From Heterorhizobium halophytocola (GTDB lineage: Bacteria > Pseudomonadota > Alphaproteobacteria > Rhizobiales > Rhizobiaceae): 64,000 bases of DNA. Shown here piece by piece: positions 1 through 8,140 of this stretch (position 1 is the stretch's first letter; every line of letters begins with the position of its first letter). Under the pieces are notes generated by a model. The model was not told where the DNA came from. It made no database searches and saw only the letters and a program-made list of their open reading frames with translations. Where the stretch lies: contig NZ_JAGGJU010000008.1 in the NCBI RefSeq assembly GCF_017873095.1, positions 222,947 to 286,946 of the forward strand, read 5' to 3'. The translations under genes and the position numbers were made by a program.

Positions 1-796
1 CCGCGCCGAGGGCGAGGCGCGCCGCGGCGATCTTGCCATCGGCGAACCGGAAGGCGGCGGCGGCCGAAACCAGCGCGAAGGCGAAGGATGTGCGCTCGCG
101 AACTTTCAGATACCGGGCGTTGCGGCGGAAATCGGCAGCGCCTGCGGGCAGCCGCACGGCGGTGACCAGTTCGCCGGGCTCCAGCGCCGTTTCTGTCTCG
201 GGCGTGTCGCCGGGCAGCAGGTGGAAATCGGCGAACGGGATCTCGCGCGTGCCGTTCGGTCCCGCCACTTCGACGATCGCATCGAGCGCGGCCAGGGGCA
301 CGCAGAAATCCGAAGGATTGGTGGCGATGCAGGCATCGCTCCAGCCGAGAACGGCCAGGTTTTCGTTGTCACCGTCCCGGGCATCGCATCCGCTGCCGGA
401 ATTGCGACGATTGCAGGCGGCGGCGGCATCCTGGAAATAGGCGCAACGGGTACGCTGCATCAGATTGCCGCCGATGGTGGCGGCATTGCGCAGCTGCCCG
501 GAAGCCCCGGAAAGGATCGCTTCGGCGACCATCGGGAAGGCCGCCGCGAAGGCGCTGTCATGCGCAAGATCGGAATTGCGCACCTGCGCCCCGATCCGGG
601 CGCCGCCATCGGCCAGCATCTCGATTGTATCGAGACCTGCGAGCTTCTTCACGTCGATCAGCTTTTGCGGCTGCATCGCGCCGATCTTCATCAGGTCGAG
701 CAGGTTGGTGCCGCCGCCGAGATAGGCAGAGCCCGGGGCCCAGGCGGAGACGGCCTCGGCCACGGAGGTGGGACAGATATAGTCGAAGCGGTTCAT
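1..796 (-). CDS. FAD-binding subunit of a xanthine dehydrogenase-family (PaoB/YagS-like) oxidoreductase, 3' end outside window
   Basis: This is the medium, FAD-binding subunit of a molybdenum hydroxylase that passes electrons from the Mo subunit via 2Fe-2S centres to FAD. The frame is open to the left edge, so the C-terminus is missing (about 265 residues seen). It begins MNRFDY and carries the FAD motifs YLGGGTNLLD (residues 25-34) and NAATIGGNLMQ (104-114). Cys118, Cys128 and Cys137 follow, in the stretch that in YagS/PaoB-like subunits helps bind an extra [4Fe-4S] cluster; that assignment is from memory. Its ATG overlaps the stop of the upstream 2Fe-2S gene (ATGA), so the two are co-translated. 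The catalytic Mo subunit would be expected just outside the window. Substrate unknown, probably an aldehyde. Confidence 0.85.
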   Translation of the reverse strand, partial: MNRFDYICPTSVAEAVSAWAPGSAYLGGGTNLLDLMKIGAMQPQKLIDVKKLAGLDTIEMLADGGARIGAQVRNSDLAHDSAFAAAFPMVAEAILSGASGQLRNAATIGGNLMQRTRCAYFQDAAAACNRRNSGSGCDARDGDNENLAVLGWSDACIATNPSDFCVPLAALDAIVEVAGPNGTREIPFADFHLLPGDTPETETALEPGELVTAVRLPAGAADFRRNARYLKVRERTSFAFALVSAAAAFRFADGKIAAARLALGA

Positions 797-1293
797 GCCG
801 ATTGCCTTTCGTCCTTTGAGGCCGACACGCGGCGCGTTGCATCGAGCACGGCTTCGGTGATGCCGTGATAGGCGGCGCATCGACAGAGATTGCCGCTCAT
901 CCCCTCGCGGACGCGCTCGGCGTCGTCACCGGCCTGTCCCTCGGAAATCAGGCCGACCGCGCTCATGATCTGGCCGGGGGTGCAGAACCCGCACTGGAAG
1001 CCGTCATGCTCGATAAAGGCTGCCTGCACCGGATGCAGGTCGTCGCTTGCGCCAAGGCCTTCGATGGTCGTGACCGCCGCGCCGTCGAGCGAGATGGCGA
1101 GGGTCAGGCAGGAATTGATCCGGCGACCATCGATCAGCACCGTGCAGGCGCCGCACTGGCCGCGGTCGCAGCCTTTCTTGGTGCCGGTCAACTCCAGCCT
1201 TTCGCGGAGAAGATCGAGCAGGGTGACACGCGGATCGTCCAGCTGGACGCTGCGCGGCACGCCGTTGATTGTCAGGCTGATGGAGTGAGGCAT
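793..1293 (-). CDS. 2Fe-2S subunit of a xanthine dehydrogenase-family oxidoreductase
   Basis: A 166-residue iron-sulfur subunit (PaoA/IorA/CoxS type) that relays electrons between the Mo cofactor and FAD. It has the plant-ferredoxin-like motif GCDRGQCGACTV with a further Cys in INSCL, then the second cluster motif CGFCTPGQ paired with NLCRCAAYHGI. No Tat signal precedes the ferredoxin domain, so it is probably cytoplasmic, unlike E. coli PaoA. The start is ATG at 1293, seven bases after GGAG; a longer frame runs upstream but has no ribosome site. It is the first gene of the leftward operon, divergent from the TetR gene, with a palindrome between them that probably controls both. Confidence 0.9.
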   Translation of the reverse strand: MPHSISLTINGVPRSVQLDDPRVTLLDLLRERLELTGTKKGCDRGQCGACTVLIDGRRINSCLTLAISLDGAAVTTIEGLGASDDLHPVQAAFIEHDGFQCGFCTPGQIMSAVGLISEGQAGDDAERVREGMSGNLCRCAAYHGITEAVLDATRRVSASKDERQSA

Positions 1294-1410
1294 GAAGTCT
1301 CCAATGGCTTGGTTTTCTCTTGGTGGGCAGAAAAGGCCTTGCGAGATGGTCGGGGCATTGGGACAATAGACGACAACAGGCCCTGGCCGTGTGACCATGC
1401 CATCAAATAT

Positions 1411-1427
1411 ACGGAGGCACCCTCCGT
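1411..1427. promoter_or_regulatory. Probable TetR operator palindrome
   Basis: ACGGAGG and CCTCCGT form a perfect 7-bp inverted repeat around a 3-bp centre. It lies in the 158-bp region between the leftward oxidoreductase genes and the rightward TetR gene, only a few bases before the latter's ribosome site (1434-1440). This position suits autorepression and control of the divergent operon. Binding is inferred. Confidence 0.5.
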
Positions 1428-1451
1428 TTATCAAGGGGAGATGACGACAAC

Positions 1452-2024
1452 TTGGAGTCCGTGCGGCGCAAACCGAGATCCGATGCCCTGCGCAACCGCG
1501 ATCGGCTGATCGAGGCTGCCAGAAAGATACTAGGGCAGGGCGGCCCGGAGGCAAGCCTGGAAGCCGTCGCACGCGACGCCGGCGTCGGCATCGGCACGCT
1601 CTATCGTCATTTTCCGACACGTGAGGCGCTGTTCATCGCGGTCTATCGTCATGAGGTCGAGCAGCTGATCGAGATGATGGCGGCGCTGGAAACGGAGCGC
1701 GATGTCCCGGCCGCGCTGCGCTCCTGGCTCCATGCCCTTGTCGGATTGGTGGAAACCAAGCGCGGCCTGCTGGGCACGCTTGCGGTGACGACGACGGATG
1801 ATTCCAAGGCAACCTTTGTCGAAATGTCTGGCCGCCTGACGGACGCCGTCGGCAAGCTGCTGGACCGGGGCATCGAAGAGCATGCCCTTCGCCCCGACGT
1901 CACCGCCGACGATCTTCTCACCACGCTCTATGCCGTCTGCTACACGCGCCAGCCCGGTCCCGGCTGGAAACCGCAGGTCATACGGCTCCTCGACATATTC
2001 CTGGACGGCATGACGACACGCTGA
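1452..2024 (+). CDS. TetR/AcrR family transcriptional regulator
   Basis: A 190-residue TetR-type repressor. The N-terminal helix-turn-helix (about residues 12-55) shows the family pattern [12 protein letters not shown], then [17 protein letters not shown]. The C-terminal ligand domain looks like that of regulators linked to redox enzymes. The chosen start is TTG at 1452, preceded by AAGGGGAG at 1434-1440; the ATG at 1441 is out of frame. It is divergent from the Mo-oxidoreductase genes and probably represses them and itself through the 1411-1427 palindrome. The effector is unknown, possibly an aldehyde or N-heterocycle substrate of the enzyme. Confidence 0.85.
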   Translation: MESVRRKPRSDALRNRDRLIEAARKILGQGGPEASLEAVARDAGVGIGTLYRHFPTREALFIAVYRHEVEQLIEMMAALETERDVPAALRSWLHALVGLVETKRGLLGTLAVTTTDDSKATFVEMSGRLTDAVGKLLDRGIEEHALRPDVTADDLLTTLYAVCYTRQPGPGWKPQVIRLLDIFLDGMTTR

Positions 2025-2141
2025 CGCCATCGCGGTGTTGCGTCGAAGCGGATGCGAGCCCGTCGGCAGACGCAGGCCCGACTCCGCGCTCGACGCGAGC
2101 AGTCTCATGCATGGAAGAAGTGTGCTGTATGGGAAAAGATA

Positions 2142-2231
2142 TGGCGGACAGGGAGGGATTCGAACCCTCGGTACGCTTTCACGCACACACGCTTTCCAAG
2201 CGTGCGCCTTAAACCACTCGGCCACCTGTCC
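2142..2231 (-). tRNA. tRNA-Ser(GGA)
   Basis: A 90-nt tRNA with encoded CCA. The acceptor stem pairs GGACAGG with CCTGTCC, the T-arm reads GGTTCGAATCC, and a long variable arm marks class II. The anticodon GGA is complementary to 2195-2197, so it reads UCC and UCU serine codons. The D-loop has GTGGCCGAGTGG. It stands alone; no integrase or attachment-site duplicate is visible beside it. Confidence 0.97.
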
Positions 2232-2430
2232 TCGCGACGCAACACCGTAAATGCGGTGGGGTCGACCGGGCGCGATATATACCGATGATTGGTTCGGGAT
2301 CAACTGCCATTCGTGAGATTTTTGAACTAATGCCGGACTTTGACGCGGTCTTGGCCATTGCGGCTTCCTGCAACATCAGTTTATTCTAATGACCAAGGGT
2401 GCCATGAGAGCATTTGGAGCCACTACGCCT

Positions 2431-2751
2431 ATGATCCGTTTCGTCTTTCGCCTCCTGAGCCTCTGGTCTCTTGTCGTCGCAGTCGCCGCCGCCGTGATGG
2501 ATTCCATCGAGACCGTCGCCGCGTCCGGTTTGGTGATGACCTCGCTCGGGTCCGCCTGGGCCGAAATCAGTCCCTCCAGCCTGTTTGCCGCAGAGGAACT
2601 GCTGCGCGACAAGCTGCCGCCCTTCCTGTCGGTGCCTTTTCGCGAATGGCTTCTGCCGCAGCCGGCCTTCGGCGTCTTCCTGATCCTGGCCCTGCTGTTC
2701 TGGATGATCGGCTACAGGAAGCCCAATCCCGCCGGACGCTTCGCCGCCTGA
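2431..2751 (+). CDS. Small two-helix membrane protein, function unknown
   Basis: About 106 residues, with an N-terminal hydrophobic helix (FVFRLLSLWSLVVAVAAAVMD) and a second near the C-terminus (AFGVFLILALLFWMIGY), joined by a soluble loop of about 50 residues. I recall similar small proteins in other Rhizobiaceae, always unnamed. Three in-frame ATG starts exist (2389, 2404, 2431). I prefer 2431 because the first helix follows at once, although 2404 also has AAGGG upstream. It lies alone between tRNA-Ser and the nucleoside transporter operon. No function can be assigned. Confidence 0.6.
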   Translation: MIRFVFRLLSLWSLVVAVAAAVMDSIETVAASGLVMTSLGSAWAEISPSSLFAAEELLRDKLPPFLSVPFREWLLPQPAFGVFLILALLFWMIGYRKPNPAGRFAA

Positions 2752-2802
2752 GCGATATATGCCAAGCCCCCGCCGTGCCGCCGGCCTGCTCGCCGCAACG
2801 CT

Positions 2803-2837
2803 GCGGAAAAACCGACATGCGCCGCCGGTTTTTCCGC
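2803..2837. repeat. 12-bp perfect inverted repeat (hairpin)
   Basis: GCGGAAAAACCG (2803-2814) and CGGTTTTTCCGC (2826-2837) pair perfectly around an 11-nt loop. The repeat lies 52 bases past the small membrane-protein gene and about 190 bases before the binding-protein gene. There is no T-run after the stem, so it is either an RNA hairpin acting as a weak terminator or an operator for the nucleoside operon. Confidence 0.55.
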
Positions 2838-3028
2838 GGCTGCCAAGGGTTGTGGGCATAGTTTTACCAGTTGAAAAAATCGGGTGAATTTTTCCGGCAG
2901 CCATGCAAGGATACTCAAATCCCGGTCGCTGTCCGGCTGACCGGGACACCGCAGACATACGCTTCCGATAGAAGAAGGGTGTGCGGGAGGACCCACAAAG
3001 ATTTTTTTAAAACAAACAGGGCTGCAAA

Positions 3029-4021
3029 ATGAAGAAAACTCTCCTCAGTCTCATCGCCTTGGCTGCCATGTCGTCCACCGCGCTTGCGGCCGACATCAAG
3101 CCTGCACTCGTCTATGGCACCGGTGGCAAGTTCGACAAGTCGTTCAACGAGGCAGCCTATAACGGCGCTGAGAAGTTCAAGTCCGAAACCGGCATCGACT
3201 ATCGCGACTTCGAGCCGACCGACGACACGCAAGGGGAGCAGGCGATCCGCAACTTCGCCTCGCGCGGCTACAATCCGGTGATCGCCATCTCGTTTGCCTG
3301 GGCATCCGCCCTGCAGAAGGTCGCGCCCGACTTTCCCGACACCAAATTCGTCATCGTCGACGACGTCGTCGATCTGCCGAACGTCAAGTCGATCGTCTAC
3401 AAGGAAAACGAGGGGTCCTACCTCGTCGGCCTGCTGGCCGGCCTGAAGTCCGAAACCGGCAAGGTCGGCTTCGTCGGCGGCATGGACATCCCGCTGATCC
3501 GCAAGTTCGAATGCGGCTACGAGGAAGGCGCGCGCGCCGCCAAGCCCGGCATGGAAGTGTTCCAGAACATGGTCGGCACCACAGGCGCTGCCTGGAACGA
3601 CCCGGTTCGCGCCGGCGAGCTTGCCAAGAACCAGCTCGACCAGGGCGCCGACGTGATCTACGCGGCCGCCGGCGCTTCGGGCCTCGGCGTGCTGCAGACG
3701 GCCGCCGACAACAAGAAGTTCTCGATCGGCGTCGACTCCAACCAGAACTACGTGCAGCCGGGTTCGGTTCTGACCTCGATGGTCAAGCGCGTCGATCTGG
3801 CGATCTATGACAGCTTCACCGCTGCCAAGGACGACAAGCTCGAGGCCGGCGTCACCAGCCTCGGTGTCAAGGAAGGCGGCGTCGATTTTGCCATGGACGA
3901 GCACAATGCGGCGCTGATCACGCCCGAAATGAAGGCCGCCGTCGAAAAGGCCAAGGCCGACATCATCTCCGGCGCCGTGACCGTGCATGACTACATGACG
4001 GACAACGCCTGCCCGAAGTGA
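3029..4021 (+). CDS. BMP-family nucleoside-binding protein of an ABC transporter
   Basis: A periplasmic binding protein of the Bmp/PnrA (Med) family, 330 residues, which binds purine or pyrimidine nucleosides. The signal peptide is MKKTLLSLIALAAMSSTALAA, cleaved before DIKPALVY; there is no lipobox cysteine, so the protein is soluble rather than a lipoprotein. Family landmarks are GKFDKSFNEAAYNGAEKF (ligand-site loop), GVDSNQNYVQPGSVLTSMVKR and the C-terminal VHDY. It is the first gene of the run to deoA, and its downstream hairpin (4030-4064) would let it be made in excess over the membrane parts. The substrate is inferred from the family and from the salvage genes that follow. Confidence 0.9.
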   Translation: MKKTLLSLIALAAMSSTALAADIKPALVYGTGGKFDKSFNEAAYNGAEKFKSETGIDYRDFEPTDDTQGEQAIRNFASRGYNPVIAISFAWASALQKVAPDFPDTKFVIVDDVVDLPNVKSIVYKENEGSYLVGLLAGLKSETGKVGFVGGMDIPLIRKFECGYEEGARAAKPGMEVFQNMVGTTGAAWNDPVRAGELAKNQLDQGADVIYAAAGASGLGVLQTAADNKKFSIGVDSNQNYVQPGSVLTSMVKRVDLAIYDSFTAAKDDKLEAGVTSLGVKEGGVDFAMDEHNAALITPEMKAAVEKAKADIISGAVTVHDYMTDNACPK

Positions 4022-4029
4022 TCTGACAG

Positions 4030-4064
4030 GGGCGCAAATCGGTGCAGACCGGTTTGCGCCCTTT
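4030..4064 (+). terminator. Hairpin with short T-run after the binding-protein gene
   Basis: GGGCGCAAA (4030-4038) pairs with TTTGCGCCC (4053-4061), and ACCGG pairs partly with TCGGT inside the loop; TTT follows. It is best read as a partial terminator or mRNA-stabilising element that raises binding-protein output over the ATPase and permease genes. Confidence 0.65.
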
Positions 4065-4141
4065 CCATGTCCGCTATCGGGCCGTATCCGCTACCCGGTC
4101 ATGCCTGTCATCGGGCCATGTCTGCAATCTGGAGTGAAGCC

Positions 4142-5653
4142 GTGGATCAGGCGCCAGCGATCGAACTCATCGGCATCGACAAGAAGTTCGGTGCCGTTCA
4201 CGCCAACAAGAATATCAACCTGACCGTCGCCAAGGGCTCCATTCACGGGATCATCGGCGAAAACGGTGCCGGAAAATCGACGCTGATGTCGATCATCTAC
4301 GGTTTTTACCATGCCGATTCCGGATCGATCCACATCGATGGCAAGCCCGTTGCGATCAAGGACAGCCAGTCGGCGATCGATGCCGGCATCGGCATGGTCC
4401 ACCAGCATTTCATGCTGGTCGAGAATTTCACCGTGCTGGAAAACCTGATGCTCGGCGCCGAAGGCGGCGCGCTGTTGCGCCAGGGCGTCGACAAGGCGCG
4501 TGCCGAGCTGAAGCGGCTGGAGCAGGAATACGAGCTCGAGGTCGATCCCGACGCCGTCATCGAGGAACTGCCGGTTGGCCTGCAGCAGCGGGTCGAGATA
4601 TTGAAGGCCCTCTACCGCGGCGCCGACATCCTGATCCTCGACGAACCGACCGGCGTGCTGACGCCGGCGGAAGCCGATCACCTGTTCCGCATCCTCGAAG
4701 TGCTGCGCAACGAGGGCAAGACGATCATCCTGATCACCCACAAGCTGCGCGAGATCATGGCGATCACCGACACGGTGTCGGTCATGCGCCGCGGCGAGAT
4801 GGTGGCCACGCGCAGGACCGCCGAGACCACCGTCGAGGAACTGGCCGAGCTGATGGTCGGCCGCCGCGTGCTCCTGCAGGTGGAAAAGGGTGCCGCCAAT
4901 CCGGGCGACATCATGCTGTCGGTGCGCAACCTGACGGTCAAGGATGGCCGCGGCGTCACCATGGTCAACAATGTCTCCTTCGATGTCCGCTGCGGCGAGA
5001 TCGTCGGCATTGCGGGCGTTGCCGGCAACGGCCAGAGCGAACTGCTGCAGGCGATCACCGGCATCCGCAAGCCCGTGTCCGGCGAGATCTATATCGGCGG
5101 CAAGCCGGTCACCGGCTACGATCCGGCGAGGCTTCGCCAGCTGGGCCTAGCCCATATCCCGGAGGACCGCCACCACATGGGCCTGGTGCTGCCCTTCGAG
5201 GAGGCCGAAAACGCCATTCTCGGCTATCATCGGGACAACCGCTACGGGCGTGGCCCGATGCTCGATCCGGACGCGGTGCGCAAGGCGGCCGAGGCCGAGA
5301 TCGAGAAATACGACATCCGCCCGCCGAACGCGCGGTTGAAGTCGGCGAATTTCTCCGGCGGCAACCAGCAGAAGATCGTCGTCGCCCGTGAAATCGAGCG
5401 CGATCCGAGCCTCCTGATCGTCGGTCAGCCGACCCGCGGCGTCGATATCGGCGCCATCGAATTCATCCATCGCCGGATCATCGAGACGCGCGACGCCGCC
5501 AAGGCGATCCTGCTCGTGTCGGTCGAACTCGACGAGATCCGTTCGCTCTCCGACAGGGTGCTGGTCATGTTTGCCGGCCGTGTCGTCGGCGAGACCAGCC
5601 CCGATACCGGCGAGCAGACCCTTGGCCTGATGATGGCGGGCATCGCGGCATGA
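4142..5653 (+). CDS. Nucleoside ABC transporter, double ATPase subunit
   Basis: A 503-residue RbsA-like protein with two fused ABC domains that powers nucleoside import. The first domain has Walker A GENGAGKST, a diverged signature LPVGLQQR and Walker B LILDEPTGVLTP. The second has the degenerate Walker A GVAGNGQSE, usual for this family, signature FSGGNQQK, and VGQPTRGVDIGA where Walker B lies. I chose GTG at 4142, seven bases after GGAG (4131-4134). In-frame ATGs at 4067 and 4118 would add residues unlike the family. The permease genes follow within 8 bp and then 10 bp, so this is one operon. Confidence 0.9.
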   Translation: MDQAPAIELIGIDKKFGAVHANKNINLTVAKGSIHGIIGENGAGKSTLMSIIYGFYHADSGSIHIDGKPVAIKDSQSAIDAGIGMVHQHFMLVENFTVLENLMLGAEGGALLRQGVDKARAELKRLEQEYELEVDPDAVIEELPVGLQQRVEILKALYRGADILILDEPTGVLTPAEADHLFRILEVLRNEGKTIILITHKLREIMAITDTVSVMRRGEMVATRRTAETTVEELAELMVGRRVLLQVEKGAANPGDIMLSVRNLTVKDGRGVTMVNNVSFDVRCGEIVGIAGVAGNGQSELLQAITGIRKPVSGEIYIGGKPVTGYDPARLRQLGLAHIPEDRHHMGLVLPFEEAENAILGYHRDNRYGRGPMLDPDAVRKAAEAEIEKYDIRPPNARLKSANFSGGNQQKIVVAREIERDPSLLIVGQPTRGVDIGAIEFIHRRIIETRDAAKAILLVSVELDEIRSLSDRVLVMFAGRVVGETSPDTGEQTLGLMMAGIAA

Positions 5654-5660
5654 GGACGTC

Positions 5661-6764
5661 ATGAGCACTGCATCTGTAACCCTGCCCAACTGGATCAACT
5701 ACGCCGTCCTGCCGGTGATCAATCTGGTGCTGGCCTTCCTGGTGTCGGGCGTCGTCGTCTGGATCATCGGTGAAAGCCCGCTGGAAGCGCTGAGCCTGCT
5801 GCTGCAGGGCGCGCTCGGTCGCGGCGAAGGCGTCGGCTTCACGCTTTACTATGCGACGAATTTCATCTTCACCGGACTGTCGGTGGCCGTCGCCTATCAT
5901 GCCGGCCTGTTCAATATCGGCTCGGAAGGCCAGGCCTATGTCGGCGGCCTGGGCGCGGCCTTTGCCGCCCTGCTGCTCGATCGCTGGGTGCCGTGGTACG
6001 TCACCATGCCCTTTGCCGTCATCGGTGCCGCCGTCTTCGGCGCGCTCTGGGCACTGATCCCGGCCTGGCTGCAGGCAAAGCGCGGCAGCCATATCGTCAT
6101 CACCACCATCATGTTCAATTTCATCGGCGCCTCGCTGATGGTCTATCTGCTGGTCAACGTGCTGCGCCCGGTGGGCAAGATGGCACCGGAGACCCGCACC
6201 TTTCTCGAAGGCGGGCAATTGCCCAAGCTGAAGGGCCTGATGGAGCTGCTCGGCATGAAGCTCGGTGCCGCGCCGTTCAACGTCTCGTTCCTGATCGCGC
6301 TCGTCATGTGCTACCTGGTCTGGCTGCTGATCTGGCGCACCAAGTTCGGCTACGAGATGCGCACGCTCGGCATGTCGCGCTCGGCGGCTGCCTATGCCGG
6401 CATTCCCTATGTCCGCACGGTGGTGATCGCCATGCTGATCTCGGGTGCGCTGGCCGGCATGATGTCGCTCAATCCGGTGCTCGGGGCCTCGGCCCGCCTG
6501 CAGGTGGAATTCGTCGGCGGTGCGGGCTTCGTCGGCATCGCGGTGTCGCTGATGGGCCGCAACCATCCGGTCGGCATCGTGCTCGCCGCCATCCTGTTCG
6601 GCATCCTCTACCAGGGCGGGGCGGAGCTTTCCTTCGACATGCCCGCGATCACCCGCGACATGATCGTCGTCATCCAGGGGCTTGTCATCCTGTTCACCGG
6701 CGCGCTTGAATACATGTTCCGCCCGGCAATGGTGCGCATGTACCAACAATTGGCCAGGAGCTGA
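5661..6764 (+). CDS. Nucleoside ABC transporter permease 1
   Basis: An integral membrane subunit of 367 residues (YufP/NupP-like, BPD_transp_2 family). It has around nine to ten hydrophobic segments and family sequences such as AGLFNIGSEGQAYVGG and GHIVITTIMFNFI-like SHIVITTIMFNFIGA, then NPVLGASARLQVEFVGG and GFVGIAVSLMGRNHP. With the second permease it forms the heterodimeric channel of the transporter. It starts 8 bp after the ATPase stop and ends 10 bp before the next permease. Confidence 0.9.
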   Translation: MSTASVTLPNWINYAVLPVINLVLAFLVSGVVVWIIGESPLEALSLLLQGALGRGEGVGFTLYYATNFIFTGLSVAVAYHAGLFNIGSEGQAYVGGLGAAFAALLLDRWVPWYVTMPFAVIGAAVFGALWALIPAWLQAKRGSHIVITTIMFNFIGASLMVYLLVNVLRPVGKMAPETRTFLEGGQLPKLKGLMELLGMKLGAAPFNVSFLIALVMCYLVWLLIWRTKFGYEMRTLGMSRSAAAYAGIPYVRTVVIAMLISGALAGMMSLNPVLGASARLQVEFVGGAGFVGIAVSLMGRNHPVGIVLAAILFGILYQGGAELSFDMPAITRDMIVVIQGLVILFTGALEYMFRPAMVRMYQQLARS

Positions 6765-6774
6765 GGAGAGATCG

Positions 6775-7746
6775 ATGGAATATTTCGACGTTTTCGTCAG
6801 CATTCTCGGGTCGACCATCCGCCTGTCGGTGCCGCTGATCTTCACCGCGCTTGCCGGATTGTTTTCCGAACGGGCCGGTATTTTCGACATCGGCCTGGAA
6901 GGCAAGATGCTGGCCGCTGCCTTCGCCGCCGCCTGCGGTGCCTATATCAGCGGCTCCCCCTGGATAGGCCTGGCTTTCGGGATCGGCGTGTCGATCCTGT
7001 TTTCCCTGCTGCACGGCTTTGCCTCGATCACCAATCGCGGCAACCAGATCGTCTCGGGCGTGGCGCTCAACTTCGTCGCGGCGGGCCTGACGGCGGTGCT
7101 CGGCCAGGCCTGGTTCCACCAGGGCGGCCGCACGGCCAATCTGGGGCAGGGCGCCCGCTTCACGCCGATCACCCTGCCGTTCGCCGATGCGGTGCGCGAC
7201 GTGCCGGTCATCGGCCCGCTCTATGCCAATGTGCTCTCCGGCAACAATATTCTCACCTATCTTGCCTTCGTCGCCGTGCCGCTGTCGTGGTGGGTGCTGT
7301 ACCGCACACGTTTCGGTCTGCGCCTGCGCGCGGTCGGTGAAAATCCGGGCGCCGTCGACACGGCCGGCATTTCGGTCAGCTGGCTGCGCTACCGCGCCGT
7401 CATCGTCGCCGGCCTGCTCTGCGGCTTTTCCGGCACCTATCTGGCGATCGCCCAGTCCGCCGCCTTCATCAAGGACATGTCGGCCGGCAAGGGCTATATC
7501 GCGCTCGCCGCCCTGATCTTTGCCAAGTGGAAGCCGTTCCCGGTGCTGCTGGCCTGCCTGCTGTTCGGCTTCCTCGATGCCTTCGCCAATTTCATGCAGG
7601 GCAAGACCATACCGGGGATCGGCGAGGTGCCGGTGCAGATCTTCCAGGCCCTGCCCTATATCCTCACCTGCATCCTGCTCGCCGGCTTCATCGGCGTTGC
7701 CAATCCGCCCAAGGCCGGCGGTGTGCCTTACGTGAAGGAGCGCTGA
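6775..7746 (+). CDS. Nucleoside ABC transporter permease 2
   Basis: A 323-residue YufQ-like permease. Landmarks are FSERAGIFDIGLEGKMLAAA near the N-terminus, NRGNQIVSGVALNFVAAGL mid-protein and the cytoplasmic coupling region RTRFGLRLRAVGENPGAVDTA. ATG at 6775 follows GAGGAGAG. An in-frame upstream extension into the previous gene has no ribosome site. The next gene, cdd, begins two bases after its stop, tying transport directly to nucleoside breakdown. Confidence 0.9.
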   Translation: MEYFDVFVSILGSTIRLSVPLIFTALAGLFSERAGIFDIGLEGKMLAAAFAAACGAYISGSPWIGLAFGIGVSILFSLLHGFASITNRGNQIVSGVALNFVAAGLTAVLGQAWFHQGGRTANLGQGARFTPITLPFADAVRDVPVIGPLYANVLSGNNILTYLAFVAVPLSWWVLYRTRFGLRLRAVGENPGAVDTAGISVSWLRYRAVIVAGLLCGFSGTYLAIAQSAAFIKDMSAGKGYIALAALIFAKWKPFPVLLACLLFGFLDAFANFMQGKTIPGIGEVPVQIFQALPYILTCILLAGFIGVANPPKAGGVPYVKER

Positions 7747-7747
7747 C

Positions 7748-8140
7748 ATGTCGCATGATCTGTTCGAGGCTGCCCGCGACGCCATGCGGTTCGCCCATGC
7801 GCCCTATTCGAAATTTCCGGTCGGTGCGGCGATCCGCGCCGATGACGGCAAGGTCTATACCGGCGCCAATATCGAGAACCTCTCCTTTCCCCAGGGCTGG
7901 TGCGCCGAGCCGACCGCGATCGGCTGCATGATCATGGGCGGAGGCAAAAAGATCGTCGAAATGGCGGTGATCGCGGAGAAGCTGGCGCTCTGCCCGCCCT
8001 GCGGCGGCTGCCGGCAGAAGATCGCCGAATTCGCCTCGGCCGGCACGAAGATCTATCTGTGCGACGAGGTCGGCGTGCAGAAGACCATGACCATGGACGA
8101 ACTGCTGCCCTTCAGCTTCAAGACGGATACGCTCGGATGA
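7748..8140 (+). CDS. cdd: Cytidine deaminase
   Basis: A 130-residue zinc enzyme converting (deoxy)cytidine to (deoxy)uridine, of the homotetrameric short type. The catalytic motif reads CAEPTAIG, where the Glu is the proton shuttle, and the other zinc ligands sit in PPCGGCRQ; the substrate loop is YSKFPVGAAI. CAE with Pro and then Thr-Ala (rather than the common Arg-Thr-Ala) is a small variation. The stop overlaps the punA start (ATGA). Confidence 0.93.
   Translation: MSHDLFEAARDAMRFAHAPYSKFPVGAAIRADDGKVYTGANIENLSFPQGWCAEPTAIGCMIMGGGKKIVEMAVIAEKLALCPPCGGCRQKIAEFASAGTKIYLCDEVGVQKTMTMDELLPFSFKTDTLG

Noticed and set aside
4067..4141. Upstream ATG starts (4067, 4118) for the nucleoside ATPase
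   Set aside because: They lack ribosome sites, overlap the terminator's downstream side and add residues unlike the family; GTG 4142 has GGAG at proper spacing.
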